Source: Pedobacter sp. SYP-B3415 (GTDB taxonomy: Bacteria > Bacteroidota > Bacteroidia > Sphingobacteriales > Sphingobacteriaceae). Taken from it: a stretch of 64,000 nucleotides of DNA. Location of the stretch: assembly GCF_004138205.1 (NCBI RefSeq), contig NZ_RXNQ01000032.1, positions 275,008 to 339,007 on the forward strand. The letters run 5' to 3'. Below the pieces are notes generated by a model. The model searched no databases. It was not told the DNA's origin and saw only the letters and a list, made by a program, of their open reading frames with translations. A program made the translations under genes and the position numbers. Shown piece by piece: positions 48,746 through 57,729 of this stretch (its first letter is position 1; every line of letters starts with the position of its first letter).

Positions 48746-48985
48746 ATGCAAAACGACGAATTGATTGCTTTCGCAGCCATGATAAAAAAGCGCTATGGCG
48801 ATCTGGTCGAATCAATGGCCTGGACATCAGAAAACGATTTGATCGTGCGATTATCGCGCGGAACTGATTTTGTTGACTTCATCCTTGACTTCGGAAAGTT
48901 TGTGGCCCTCGGCTGGTCGCTGCCATGCGAGATTGATGTTTATATTCGCCTTGCGGATGTTCAAAGCGTTTTTCACTGTGCTTAA
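48746..48985 (+). CDS. Possible small cytoplasmic protein, unknown function
   Basis: 79 residues from the ATG at 48746. The frame is open further upstream, but codon use looks genuine only from here (KKRYGDLVESMAWTSENDLI...). No family is recognised. It overlaps the start of the alkyltransferase-like gene by 29 bp in another frame; the overlap shrinks if that gene begins at GTG 48978. It may be translationally coupled. Confidence 0.4.
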   Translation: MQNDELIAFAAMIKKRYGDLVESMAWTSENDLIVRLSRGTDFVDFILDFGKFVALGWSLPCEIDVYIRLADVQSVFHCA

Positions 48986-49304
48986 CAAGAAACAAGATTT
49001 TATTGATCAGGTTTACCACGCAATCAGCCTGATTCCGCCCGGCCGGGTAACCACTTATGGCGCCATTGCCCGGGCGCTCGGTGCTGCGCGCAGTTCGCGA
49101 CTGGTTGGCACTGCGTGCATAATGGCCCAGGATAGCGGACTCCCGATTCATCGGGTCGTAAACCGGCTGGGGATGCTGACAGGGAAGCAGCATTATGCTA
49201 CCGATACTAAGATGCAGCAATTGCTGGAGGCAGAGGGCATACAGATCAGAGATGACCGGGTCATTGATTTCGACAAATTATTTTGGGATCCGTTAATGGA
49301 CTAG
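48957..49304 (+). CDS. Alkyltransferase-like (ATL) DNA-binding protein
   Basis: 115 residues from ATG 48957; GTG at 48978 is an alternative start. The MGMT C-terminal domain is clear: IPPGRVTTYGAIARALG is the helix-turn-helix and Arg-finger region and RLVGTAC the next helix. At the active site PCHR is replaced by PIHR (Ile64). The protein therefore cannot accept an alkyl group and should act like ATL proteins, which bind O6-alkylguanine and recruit nucleotide excision repair. It is short, as ATLs are. Confidence 0.85.
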   Translation: MFKAFFTVLNKKQDFIDQVYHAISLIPPGRVTTYGAIARALGAARSSRLVGTACIMAQDSGLPIHRVVNRLGMLTGKQHYATDTKMQQLLEAEGIQIRDDRVIDFDKLFWDPLMD

Positions 49305-49324
49305 CAAACGTCTGAACATTTGAA

Positions 49325-50455
49325 TTACCTGATCGCGCCAATTTTATCAATAATCTGTTTTTCAAGTTCCGTATAAAAGCCTTCATAGGCCCGAATAATT
49401 ATTCCCTTCTTATCCAGGAGATAAAAATTCGGATAACCGTTTATATGATACGTGCCGGCAGCGGTAGATTCGGCCATATAACTTGGATATTTGATTTTGT
49501 GTTTTGCGTCAAACCTAGCCACCGTCTTCACGTTGTTGTAGTCAGACTGATAGATGCTGATGATTTCGAAATCTTTGTTATTGTATTGTTCGTACAAACG
49601 GATAAGCATTTGAGCGGCATTTACGCAATGCGGGCAGCCATCGGTTGTGAAGTTGAGCAATACGGTTTTCCCGCGCAGGCTGCCTAATGAAAAATCTTTA
49701 CCGGTTAAACTTGTGAGCTTTAAATCTGGTGCCAGGCTGCCAGCAGCCAGCATGGGGACGGGCTCATTTCTGACCGGTAATTTGAAACCTGCCGGTATCA
49801 TTGCTGTAGACAGGTCGCGGCTGGGTGATTTGTTAAGTTGATAATCCTGAAATGTGTGTTGCTCAAACATCCCCATGTAAGCGCCGTCGTCGGCGAATCC
49901 ATTCCAGGTAGACCGGACAATTACAGGCAGTGAATTTGTCTTGTCAATGATGACGCTCACAGCATTATATACCCGTTTATTCTTCTCCACTGTGTCTTTC
50001 CGTGTTACAAGGTAATGGCGGCAGGCAGTTTTATTGACAATTGTATCGTTCTGCTGTTTTATTTTCGAGGGGGCCTCAAGGTATTTTTCAATTTCTTTTC
50101 CTCAATACAATAAGCTACGTGTGTACTGTCCGCCTACCGCTTTTGAATTGATCTTATAGGTGGAATCGCGTAGATTTAGCCATACGGCCTTGGTTCCATC
50201 AAACAAATAAGTATCGTTTTTGCCCTGTATGTAATAATAGCCGCCCATCTGCATTTCTGACGGTACGACAGCGACCTGGGTATTAAAGGTATCTATTGAG
50301 TAATCGTCCTGAAAAGACAACTTAAATTTGACAACTTCAGTACAGCCGGCACTGCGGATGGATTTAATTTTATCAACAATGGTTTGCAGGGTTTGCGCCC
50401 GGACATTTGATGCACACATCAAAAATATGCATAACCATAAGGAAGTATGTTTCAT
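49325..50455 (-). pseudogene. TlpA-like thioredoxin protein interrupted by an in-frame TGA
   Basis: The reading frame runs from the ATG at 50455 to 49325 with one stop, TGA at 50102-50104. Both halves and the 37 codons after the stop are in the same frame, and all look coding. The N-terminal half has a signal peptide (ending VRAQ) and a beta-rich lipoprotein-sorting-like domain. The C-terminal half is a thioredoxin fold with the motif DGCPHC and a cis-Pro loop YPNFYLL. The total of ~376 residues is normal for the family. A Trp codon (TGG) changed to TGA would explain it. An internal GTG at 49990 could restart the C-terminal half without a signal peptide. Confidence 0.75.
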
Positions 50456-50566
50456 TGAATAGGTTTTGGTAGCTATGGCGTTTCAACTCCCTGATCTGTC
50501 ATCCTGCATGTATATCGCAATCGGCCCGGGTCTGTTTATTGTCGGGAAGATGTTTACGTTACAGCT

Positions 50567-51598
50567 TTATTTGAAAAGGATGTTCTCAATAGTCTGTTTC
50601 ATTGCATTAGCCTGATCAGCGTTGGTGAAAAAAACATAACCGAATTGTTTGTCGGGATCGATCATAAAGGATGAAGTGTAACCAAGATTGTTGCCGCCAT
50701 GCCAGAACATGGCAGCACCATTCATCCTGATCACTGCTAAACCTGCCGTCCAACTATCTACCTTAAAAAACTGTTTTACCGGATCACCCGCCTTTAAATC
50801 TATGATCGCTGTAAATAAGGCCGGATAAGCTGCTCTTTGTTTCATAACCCCGACGAGAAAGTCTGAATAGTTCATTACGTTGGCAAACATTCCCCCCGCA
50901 GCGTCAAAACTTTGCCGGTCCCGCTCATCAAACACAGTCAGGCCATCCTGGTAACCCGCAGCTAAGTTTCCCTTAGTTTTCGCGGTTAAAACAAAGTGGA
51001 AATTTTTGAGGTGAAGCGGTATAGCCACTTCACGCTGAAAATCTTCATCCAGGTTACCTAATGAACGTTTCCTTAAATGGGCTATAACTTTGGCAAGATA
51101 CATAAAGCCCTCACCAGAATACGAGAACGCCGTTCCAGGATCAAACGCCAATTGCATCTTGTTGCCCTCACGCCAGTTTGGCAAGCCGGTGGTATGGCTT
51201 AACACCATGCGTGCAGTCAGTTTCTTATAGCGTTCGTCAGCAATATCCGCCGCAGGCAAATAGCCAAATAACGGTTTGTCCAGATCGATGACACCCTCAC
51301 GGGCCAGTTTCTGAACATAGAAGCTAAAGACCGGTTTAGACAGCGATGCGGCTTCGAAGTAAGTATGAGCGGTGACCGCTTTGTTGCTCTTGAGGTCGGC
51401 AAAGCCAAATCCGTTGGCGTATACGACCTTCCCTTTATTGATGATTGCCAGCGACATGCCGGGTATTTTCAGTGAATCCAGGGCTTTCCGAACCTTAATT
51501 TCTAATAACGAAATGCCAATCTGCTTTCCTGAATGCGTATGTACCTGGGCTTTGCTGATGCCTGCCCATAAAATAAATAGGATTATAACTTTTTTCAT
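50567..51598 (-). CDS. Exported serine hydrolase, class C beta-lactamase family
   Basis: 343 residues. Signal peptide 1-18. The SxxK motif is Ser85-Leu-Ser-Lys88 (EAASLSKPV). A YSG stretch (FSYSGEGFMYLAK) takes the place of YxN, and HGG (WHGGNNLGY) is the third motif. Family members are esterases, peptidases or beta-lactamases, so resistance cannot be inferred. A similar but broken gene lies at 55.1 kb. Confidence 0.88.
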   Translation of the reverse strand: MKKVIILFILWAGISKAQVHTHSGKQIGISLLEIKVRKALDSLKIPGMSLAIINKGKVVYANGFGFADLKSNKAVTAHTYFEAASLSKPVFSFYVQKLAREGVIDLDKPLFGYLPAADIADERYKKLTARMVLSHTTGLPNWREGNKMQLAFDPGTAFSYSGEGFMYLAKVIAHLRKRSLGNLDEDFQREVAIPLHLKNFHFVLTAKTKGNLAAGYQDGLTVFDERDRQSFDAAGGMFANVMNYSDFLVGVMKQRAAYPALFTAIIDLKAGDPVKQFFKVDSWTAGLAVIRMNGAAMFWHGGNNLGYTSSFMIDPDKQFGYVFFTNADQANAMKQTIENILFK

Positions 51599-51721
51599 GT
51601 CATGAAAGATGCGTGGAGGTAATCAGTTCATTGACTGATGATGATTGGAAAGGATACTGACAGGAACTAAATTCGCAGGCCGGCCATTTCAACGGCCTCA
51701 CCAGCCTGTAAATGGCCGCTG

Positions 51722-52300
51722 TTAGTTGCCCCCGAGCTGGTATATATTTTCAATAATCTCACTGTTTTTGAATTGATCGTTTTCCCAGTTTATCAGAAAA
51801 GTACCACCCCAGACTTTCTTAGGTTCGCGCAGGATCGGACCGATCTGCTGTTTCATAAAATCAAAATGCAGGAGCGGTAAGGCTTTATTTGCCTCTACCC
51901 AGTGGTATTCTGTGTTTTTATCGGCCGGTTGACTAATCTTGCCGCTCAGGTACGTGGCGGTATAGTAGGTCCGGAACGAAACCTCAGGATGATCAGGCAG
52001 TCCTCTGAACTTATGCGTATATAATCCTGACAAGTTGATGTTACTGATGCGCACCCCAATGGCTTTGGCAAGACTATCCAGCGCTTCCCTTATACCCTGA
52101 GGTTTCTCAGACCGGAGCGCAGGCATATGCCAGCCAAGCTTGTTTTTCATCATTAATATTTGTTTATGGCTATTCAAAACCATTAAATATTGGACGGTAT
52201 AATTATCCTTTGCTTTAGCCGGCACCACATTGTTTTGCCCCATGCAATCATTTGAAATTAAGGCGCTGTAAAATAAAAATAAGGTCCAGAAGGATTTCAT
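51722..52300 (-). CDS. Exported Nudix-like protein with a degenerate Nudix box
   Basis: 192 residues. A signal peptide ends near MGQ (residue 22). The rest follows the Nudix fold pattern: YLMVLNSHKQILMMKNK, then HMPALRSEKPQGIREALDSL. The box REUxEExGU reads REALDSLAKAIGV, so the two metal-binding Glu are missing. It is therefore unlikely to be a normal metal-dependent pyrophosphatase, and a periplasmic place would be unusual for one. The fold call is moderately sure; function unknown. Confidence 0.6.
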   Translation of the reverse strand: MKSFWTLFLFYSALISNDCMGQNNVVPAKAKDNYTVQYLMVLNSHKQILMMKNKLGWHMPALRSEKPQGIREALDSLAKAIGVRISNINLSGLYTHKFRGLPDHPEVSFRTYYTATYLSGKISQPADKNTEYHWVEANKALPLLHFDFMKQQIGPILREPKKVWGGTFLINWENDQFKNSEIIENIYQLGGN

Positions 52301-52391
52301 AGGATGTTTACTTTATCATGATGCGGCGCGGTAATCAGGCCGATATACGTGCAATTTAAGTGTTTGCTGGAATTTTCGGTTCCATGATAAC

Positions 52392-53714
52392 TTATTTTGG
52401 ATCGTAACCACTGCGTGTGAGAAAGTCTTGAGGATCGGTTATACCAATAATTTCCTTCAAAGCGGCGCTCTTATCTGTATGCTTTGCGTAATAAGTTTTG
52501 GCTATGCGGTAGCCGATGTAATACCCCAGGTCTGATGGCCGGCCTTTTATGGTGGTGGCATTGTAAAGCCAGTATTCCGTTTTTTTGGAGCACATCGTCT
52601 GCTTAAATTCCTGCCATAGGTTTTTCTCATTGGCATTTCCGTATTCATGATTTTTTGTATAGGAATCCCCTGAAATCAGTTCGCCGACAAAATCGGCAAC
52701 ACCCTCCCGAAGGCTCTGGGCAAGTAAGGGGCAGCTGTCGCCGGATGAGCTAACTGGCGGCTGTTGCGTATGAACGCATTCATGAGCGATCAGACTAATG
52801 ACCTTTTGGGTCAGATCTCCCTGAAACGCAAGCCTTTCCTTAAAAGCTCCGGGAGGAAATTCCGAAAGATCAGCATTGATGGTGGAAGCGGCTAATTCAG
52901 TGCCGACCAGCACAAAGCGATTCGAAACTGTTCCTCCTGTATTGAGAATACCCATGGCAAAGCAAACTTTCAGTGGTTTGAATGCGGGGTAGCGTTTCGC
53001 GAACCGGGCAAAGACGTTATTTACCGCCAGTTCCCACTGCTTCACAAGGGTCGTATTATTGCGGATGCTCGATAAAAACTTTGGATAACGGGCAGCCATA
53101 CGTGCATATTTTTCAGCCGTCAGGTCTCTGACGCGAATAAAATCGCGTAATCCGTCTGTCGCCTTGTCCAGATATTCCTCCTGGAACGAGCGGCAGCTGT
53201 CTGCAAAGTTCCTGCATACTTTCAAACGGTCGAAGGCAATCCAGAAGTGGTCAATGTCCCGCGTTAATACAACTTTTTGATTTTCCTTCACAAGCGATTG
53301 CCTGATCATCTTCCTGCGCTCAATTTCCCTGGGTGGCAGGCTGTCGATTAACAGACTAAATCTGCCGGACTCGGGGTTTTCCGGATGTTTAAAGCGGTTC
53401 ATCCGGAAAGTATATGTTCCGCTTTGCGTGGCATCAAAATCAAATCTTTCAATGTCGTCTATGTCTTCGGGTGCATCGCTCCGAACGAGCATCCTTCCGG
53501 AAGGATCGCTGAGCTGGTAATAGATACCGATGCCCAGTTGCCGGACTGTGAATTTATAGACCCCGCCTTGCCTGAAGTTGAGCGCATAACGCAGGGTGTC
53601 ATCCTTCCTTAATTCTTTAACAATGGTATCTCCGATGTTTGTTTTTTGGATAACCTGAGCTTTTGCGCTACATATCAGCAGCAAAGCCATGCAGCCGGCA
53701 ATGAGTCTTTTCAT
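52392..53714 (-). CDS. Exported zinc metalloprotease-like protein (DUF2268/GldB-like)
   Basis: 440 residues. Signal peptide 1-19. A PPC-like beta-sandwich lies at ~25-125 (the strand GTYTFRMNRF). The gluzincin site is His311-Glu-Cys-Val-His315 with a downstream Glu337 in SLREGVADF. The later segment LGYYIGYRIAKTYYAK is typical of DUF2268/GldB-like putative proteases of Bacteroidota. Substrate unknown. It lies between the Nudix-like gene and a membrane AraC regulator on the same strand. Confidence 0.75.
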   Translation of the reverse strand: MKRLIAGCMALLLICSAKAQVIQKTNIGDTIVKELRKDDTLRYALNFRQGGVYKFTVRQLGIGIYYQLSDPSGRMLVRSDAPEDIDDIERFDFDATQSGTYTFRMNRFKHPENPESGRFSLLIDSLPPREIERRKMIRQSLVKENQKVVLTRDIDHFWIAFDRLKVCRNFADSCRSFQEEYLDKATDGLRDFIRVRDLTAEKYARMAARYPKFLSSIRNNTTLVKQWELAVNNVFARFAKRYPAFKPLKVCFAMGILNTGGTVSNRFVLVGTELAASTINADLSEFPPGAFKERLAFQGDLTQKVISLIAHECVHTQQPPVSSSGDSCPLLAQSLREGVADFVGELISGDSYTKNHEYGNANEKNLWQEFKQTMCSKKTEYWLYNATTIKGRPSDLGYYIGYRIAKTYYAKHTDKSAALKEIIGITDPQDFLTRSGYDPK

Positions 53715-53762
53715 GTGTGATTTTTCAACAAAGAAAGCGTATGAGGTCAGGACCTGATACGC

Positions 53763-54827
53763 TCAGATGTGTGAAATCATGATTTCGGACTTGTCTGGCA
53801 GATAAGCTGAAGGCGGTTTTCCCGTTTGCTGCTTAAATACCTGCTGGAAAGTGGATCGGCTGCTGAAACCTGCGTCCGTCGCAATACCGGCGAGTGTTTT
53901 ATGAGGCTCAAGCGGGATTAAGCGAATAACTTCGGCAACCCGGTATCCATTTACAAAATCATTAAAGTTGCAGTTTCGATACTGGTTAACCAGGTAAGAT
54001 ATATACTTGGCAGGCAAATTTAAGCTGTTTCCGACTTGCGTCAGGGTTAGTCGCGGTTGTTTAAAAATCCGGTCATTTTTGAACAGGTTGGTCAGGCGTA
54101 CCAGTTCTGTTTCATCATTAAAATTTGAGAATTCTGCAGAGCGTTTCTGTAATGAGGGTGGCGGGCTTTCAAGAAAGCCAGGTTTAAAGTAGGCGACATA
54201 GGCCAGCACGAATAACATAGCAACGGTTAGCGTTTGAAACACCACATGAAGGTTGATGCGAAGTACGCTTTCCATAAACCAGATGGCAGATAACAGCCAG
54301 AAAACGATCAGTACCGTTATGATCTTTAAATTTTGTGAGTTCAGTCTCTGCCGCTCATCGGTAACCCGGAGAAGCCACTTATTGGTATACCACACCAATA
54401 CAGAAATGGTGAGTAAAAGTGGCAGCCAGTCTATCAGGGCCACCCATAGGTACGATTGTCCCGGCGACAAAAATCTGCCCCTTGACAAATATGCCACCGA
54501 CGAAATAAGAACATCAACCAGAGCTGGTATGAAATACCACAGTTGCGACATATTGAATTTGAAGGCTGGGTTCTCGTGATGCCGGAAAAACAGCCAGAGG
54601 GCCGGCGGGATAATCAGATATGATCTTATAAGCCAGTAAGGGAAAGTATCGGGATGATTGTTGAATCCCGTTGTTCCACCCCATGAAAAAAGCATTTCTA
54701 TAGAGAGAACCAGTACAAGTATGCCGAGGTAAACCAGTGGCGGCCTGTTATGAATCCTTTTAGACAGTAAGCCTGTTGCAATCAGAAATCCCTGTATAGC
54801 TGCAGTCAGGACAATAGTTGCATTCAT
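53763..54827 (-). CDS. Membrane-bound AraC-family transcriptional regulator
   Basis: 354 residues. Six or seven hydrophobic segments occupy residues 1-215. The AraC DNA-binding domain is at the C-terminus (~250-345): LTQVGNSLNLPAKYISYLVN is the first helix-turn-helix and LAGIATDAGFSSRSTFQQVF the second. It probably senses a membrane or periplasmic signal and controls adjacent genes. It is 48 bp upstream of the metalloprotease gene and may be co-transcribed with it. Confidence 0.88.
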   Translation of the reverse strand: MNATIVLTAAIQGFLIATGLLSKRIHNRPPLVYLGILVLVLSIEMLFSWGGTTGFNNHPDTFPYWLIRSYLIIPPALWLFFRHHENPAFKFNMSQLWYFIPALVDVLISSVAYLSRGRFLSPGQSYLWVALIDWLPLLLTISVLVWYTNKWLLRVTDERQRLNSQNLKIITVLIVFWLLSAIWFMESVLRINLHVVFQTLTVAMLFVLAYVAYFKPGFLESPPPSLQKRSAEFSNFNDETELVRLTNLFKNDRIFKQPRLTLTQVGNSLNLPAKYISYLVNQYRNCNFNDFVNGYRVAEVIRLIPLEPHKTLAGIATDAGFSSRSTFQQVFKQQTGKPPSAYLPDKSEIMISHI

Positions 54828-54849
54828 GTCTCAAAATTAAACTTTTTGC

Positions 54850-54993
54850 TCATTTTAATTCAGGAGAACCCGTTAACAATAAGGCTGATACTCTCCCGGC
54901 CTTCGTTACGACTGTTCTTCCTGCTGAACAATCAATACCTCGGGCAGCTGCCGAATCAAGCCATTTTTTCAAGCTCAGTGTTTTATGTTGCAT
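54850..54993 (-). CDS. Possible 47-residue small protein
   Basis: ATG at 54993, stop 22 bp before the membrane AraC gene. The sequence (KKWLDSAAARGIDCSAG...) has no recognised family, signal or membrane segment. It may be a leader peptide, a remnant or chance. The rest of 54828-55065 shows nothing. Confidence 0.2.
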   Translation of the reverse strand: MQHKTLSLKKWLDSAAARGIDCSAGRTVVTKAGRVSALLLTGSPELK

Positions 54994-55065
54994 CTATTAA
55001 GTGAAAGGTGATATTCTTAAATAGTTGACAGGAAGCGGGCGGTCGATCGCAGCATGCAAACAATG

Positions 55066-56565
55066 TCACTTTAATAACGCCTGCAGCGCTTTTTTTGAAT
55101 CTTCGTTTTTAGGGTTGATGACCAGCGACTTTCTGTACATAGCAATAGCATCGCACTTTTTACCGGCACCGGCCAATGCTTCCCCATAGCTATTGTAGAC
55201 ATTATCACTCTGGGGAAACAGCAGGCAGTTGATTTTTAATGTCTCAAGTCCCTGTGTTTGTTGTTTGTCGGCGAGGAAAGCGTACCCTAAATTATTCATG
55301 TCATTCTCGTTGAGGTTATAATTCGCGGTATCGGCTTTCAGCGTTTGTAATACGGCCATCGCGTGATCGGCGCCGCCTTCCATCATCGCCCTGCCATAGA
55401 TCCGGCTAAGGTTTTTTTTTGTTTGATACTAACTTCTGACTGTTTAAAACCCGTAGCGCGTTCAATGCGGTTTTATACAACCCTTCGCTGCCGGTGTTAT
55501 CCAACATAACAACCATCTGTCTGCTGTTGATATTGCGTAGCAAAATGGTCACAGCGCCCTGCATGCCACCCGCATGCCAAATGGTCTCCCCCTTAGATTC
55601 GTCGCTGAAGATGAACCAACCCAGGCCATCAAGTGCCTGACCCATGCCACCGATATTCATCCAGACCAGGTTGTCTGCGCCGTTTTTTAGCTTATCAGGT
55701 GTAAACGCTATTTTCAGCGTTTGTTGTTTAAGTAGTGTCTCATCATAGAGTGCCTGATCAAGCTTGTACAGATCACCGGTTGTACTGACCATATTGCTGT
55801 GGCCCGATGCGGCTTCAGTATAATCCGGTTTATCGAGGTCTACCCGGATTTTTGCAGGGGCATACCTGGACTCGTAATCGTAATTGTTTGCTGTGGTTGC
55901 GCTGGTTATACCCGGCCTTTTGAGATAGGTGTCTTGTAACTTCGCGGGTTTAAAAAAAAACCTGTCCAGGTAAGCGTCAAAAGGCATTTTGGAAATATGT
56001 GCCACGAGCGTTGCCAACAGCTCGTATCCGAGGTTACAGTACCACCATTTTTCGCCGGGAGATAATTTTAGTTTCACATTGGCGGACGCCATGATTGCCA
56101 CCAGGTCGTTGTTATCGGTCTTCGTCCCGTTGTATTTTCGAAGGCAGTGAAAGCAGCAGCCAGATCCTGATCGGAAAGACCTGAGGTGTGAGACAGTAAC
56201 TGACGGATCGTGATTTCCTGATAAGGAAATTTAGGTATGTACGTCCTGAAGGTTTCATCAAGCCTCAGTTTCCCTTGCTCATATAGCTGCAGAACTGCAA
56301 TGGCAGTAAATACCTTAGAAAGAGAGGCAAGCTGGAAACCGGTATTGACATTATTCAGCTTTTTTCGTTCCAGATCGGCATAACCAAAAGATTTCCTGTA
56401 AAGAATCTTTCCTTGCTGCGCCACCAGCACGTTCCCGTTAAACATATCTTTAGCAGCAACTGATTTGAACAGGCTATCTAATCGCGCTGACGTTCCCTGG
56501 GCATAACTGACTGCCGGGAGAAGTAAACAAAGCAGGATGAGCACCTTCCGGTTTTTGGTTTCCAT
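55066..56565 (-). pseudogene. Serine hydrolase with TPR tail, broken by two single-A indels
   Basis: Three frames join into one ~500-residue protein. From ATG 56565 come a signal peptide and SxxK (ASLSKVF), up to AFTAFEN. There the frame shifts at an A4 run near 56140; one extra A restores AFEKYNGTKTDNND. The second piece holds WWYCNLGYE (the YxN region) and WHAGG. It ends at an A9 run (55422-55430); removing one A restores KNLSRIYGRAMMEGG and joins the TPR-like tail (SYGEALAGAGKKCDAIAMYRK). It is a member of the class C beta-lactamase family with a helical repeat tail. As written it is not translated whole. Confidence 0.8.
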
Positions 56566-56617
56566 ACAAGCAAACATACAGCGTGCAGGAATGAAAAAAT
56601 AGAACAAAATTAGCCGT

Positions 56618-57409
56618 TCAGATCCCCTCAAAATACTTGGGCAACATACCGGTAGTAGCTTTAAAACAACGGCTAAAATGGCTTTGATCGGCAAACCCAC
56701 AGGCATGTGCGATCTCTGAAAGCGAATGATTGCCCGAACGGATCATTGTAAAAGCATGCTGTGCCTTCAGTTTACGCATGTAAACACCTAAAGTGCACTC
56801 GAAGAAACGATGAAAATATTTTGAAATTGTAACCGGGTGTACATCAGCTTCAGCAGCCAGATCGCATAACGAAGGCCAGCTGTCCCAACGGTCGTTCAGC
56901 AGGTCGCGCAGACGTAACAGCCAATCAGGAATATTGCGCTTAGCCACCTCAGTGACAGCGCCAAGAAGCAACAGGTGGACACCGGCGGTCGAAGTATCCT
57001 CTTGAAAAAGAACTTCGTTAAATAAGCTCATTATTTCCAGCGAACTGAGCTGGCCGTTCCTGATTGCGGTGTCAATTTGCTGCTCCGTAAGTTGGTAATC
57101 TGCGAAAAAGCCAGGGTCTATTTCGAGGTTAAGATTACGTGACGGTACTATCGTATGGTCGTTCCGGTGCACTTCCCCGCTGTGGTAAAAGACAACCTGA
57201 CCGGTAATCAGGGCCCGGTCCGAATTTTTTCGTATCTCCCGGTTGCCGCCATTCAGTACCAGGGTAAGGTGCGCGCGCTCGTGCATATGCCAGCCATTAA
57301 ACACCTTTTCATGATAGGTCGTATCAATAAAATTCAGTTTGTCGTAATGGAGGCTCCTCCTGTTTTTACCTAAATATTGTCCTTCTTCAAGGCTAAGCAA
57401 CTCTGTCAT
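56618..57409 (-). CDS. AraC-family transcriptional regulator with cupin-like sensor
   Basis: 263 residues. The N-terminal cupin-like part (~20-110) includes GWHMHERAHLTLVLNGG, a His-rich barrel strand. The C-terminal AraC domain (~160-260) has two helix-turn-helix motifs, LCDLAAEADVHPVTISKYF and LSEIAHACGFADQSHFSRCF. It is soluble. It lies 52 bp upstream of the broken serine hydrolase gene on the same strand and probably once controlled it. Confidence 0.9.
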   Translation of the reverse strand: MTELLSLEEGQYLGKNRRSLHYDKLNFIDTTYHEKVFNGWHMHERAHLTLVLNGGNREIRKNSDRALITGQVVFYHSGEVHRNDHTIVPSRNLNLEIDPGFFADYQLTEQQIDTAIRNGQLSSLEIMSLFNEVLFQEDTSTAGVHLLLLGAVTEVAKRNIPDWLLRLRDLLNDRWDSWPSLCDLAAEADVHPVTISKYFHRFFECTLGVYMRKLKAQHAFTMIRSGNHSLSEIAHACGFADQSHFSRCFKATTGMLPKYFEGI

Positions 57410-57729
57410 CAGATTTAAGATTAAAGATAAGTCTTCAATGCTTTTTCACAAGCCGGACGGACCGTCTTTTTATCCGCAAAGGCACTCATTAGTGCCGAAA
57501 TGCAAGATTCATGTCATTCTATCTAAACTTAGTTCTTTAGCGACGCGCGGTGTGTAACTGAACGTACTGTCAGGTACATATAAACGGGTATTTTCGCTGG
57601 GTATGCGGAGATTCCAGTCGGTCCAGGTGGAAGCTGATCTATGCATCTGGCTCTCAGGTATGTGTTGTGCAGGCCCGCCTGGATAACCTGCCATTCATCG
57701 CTGGTAGAAGATCAGATCATGCCTGCGTT
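57410..57729. other. Intergenic region, possible remnant
   Basis: 320 bp between two genes on the minus strand. A 61-codon minus frame (57509-57694) contains WNLRIPSENTRLYVPDSTFS, which looks protein-like but has no recognised family or ribosome-binding site. I treat it as a possible gene remnant. No riboswitch or tRNA is seen. Confidence 0.35.

Noticed and set aside
50102..50104. TGA as a selenocysteine codon
   Set aside because: It is outside the CPHC redox motif. No SECIS-like hairpin is evident and no selenocysteine machinery is in the window. A Trp-to-stop change is simpler.
50567..51598. Beta-lactamase resistance gene
   Set aside because: Only the family fold is shown. The YxN motif is YSG and the enzyme is more likely an esterase or peptidase.
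57509..57694. 61-codon minus-strand frame as a gene
   Set aside because: No ribosome-binding site, promoter or family. Kept only as a possible remnant in the intergenic note.
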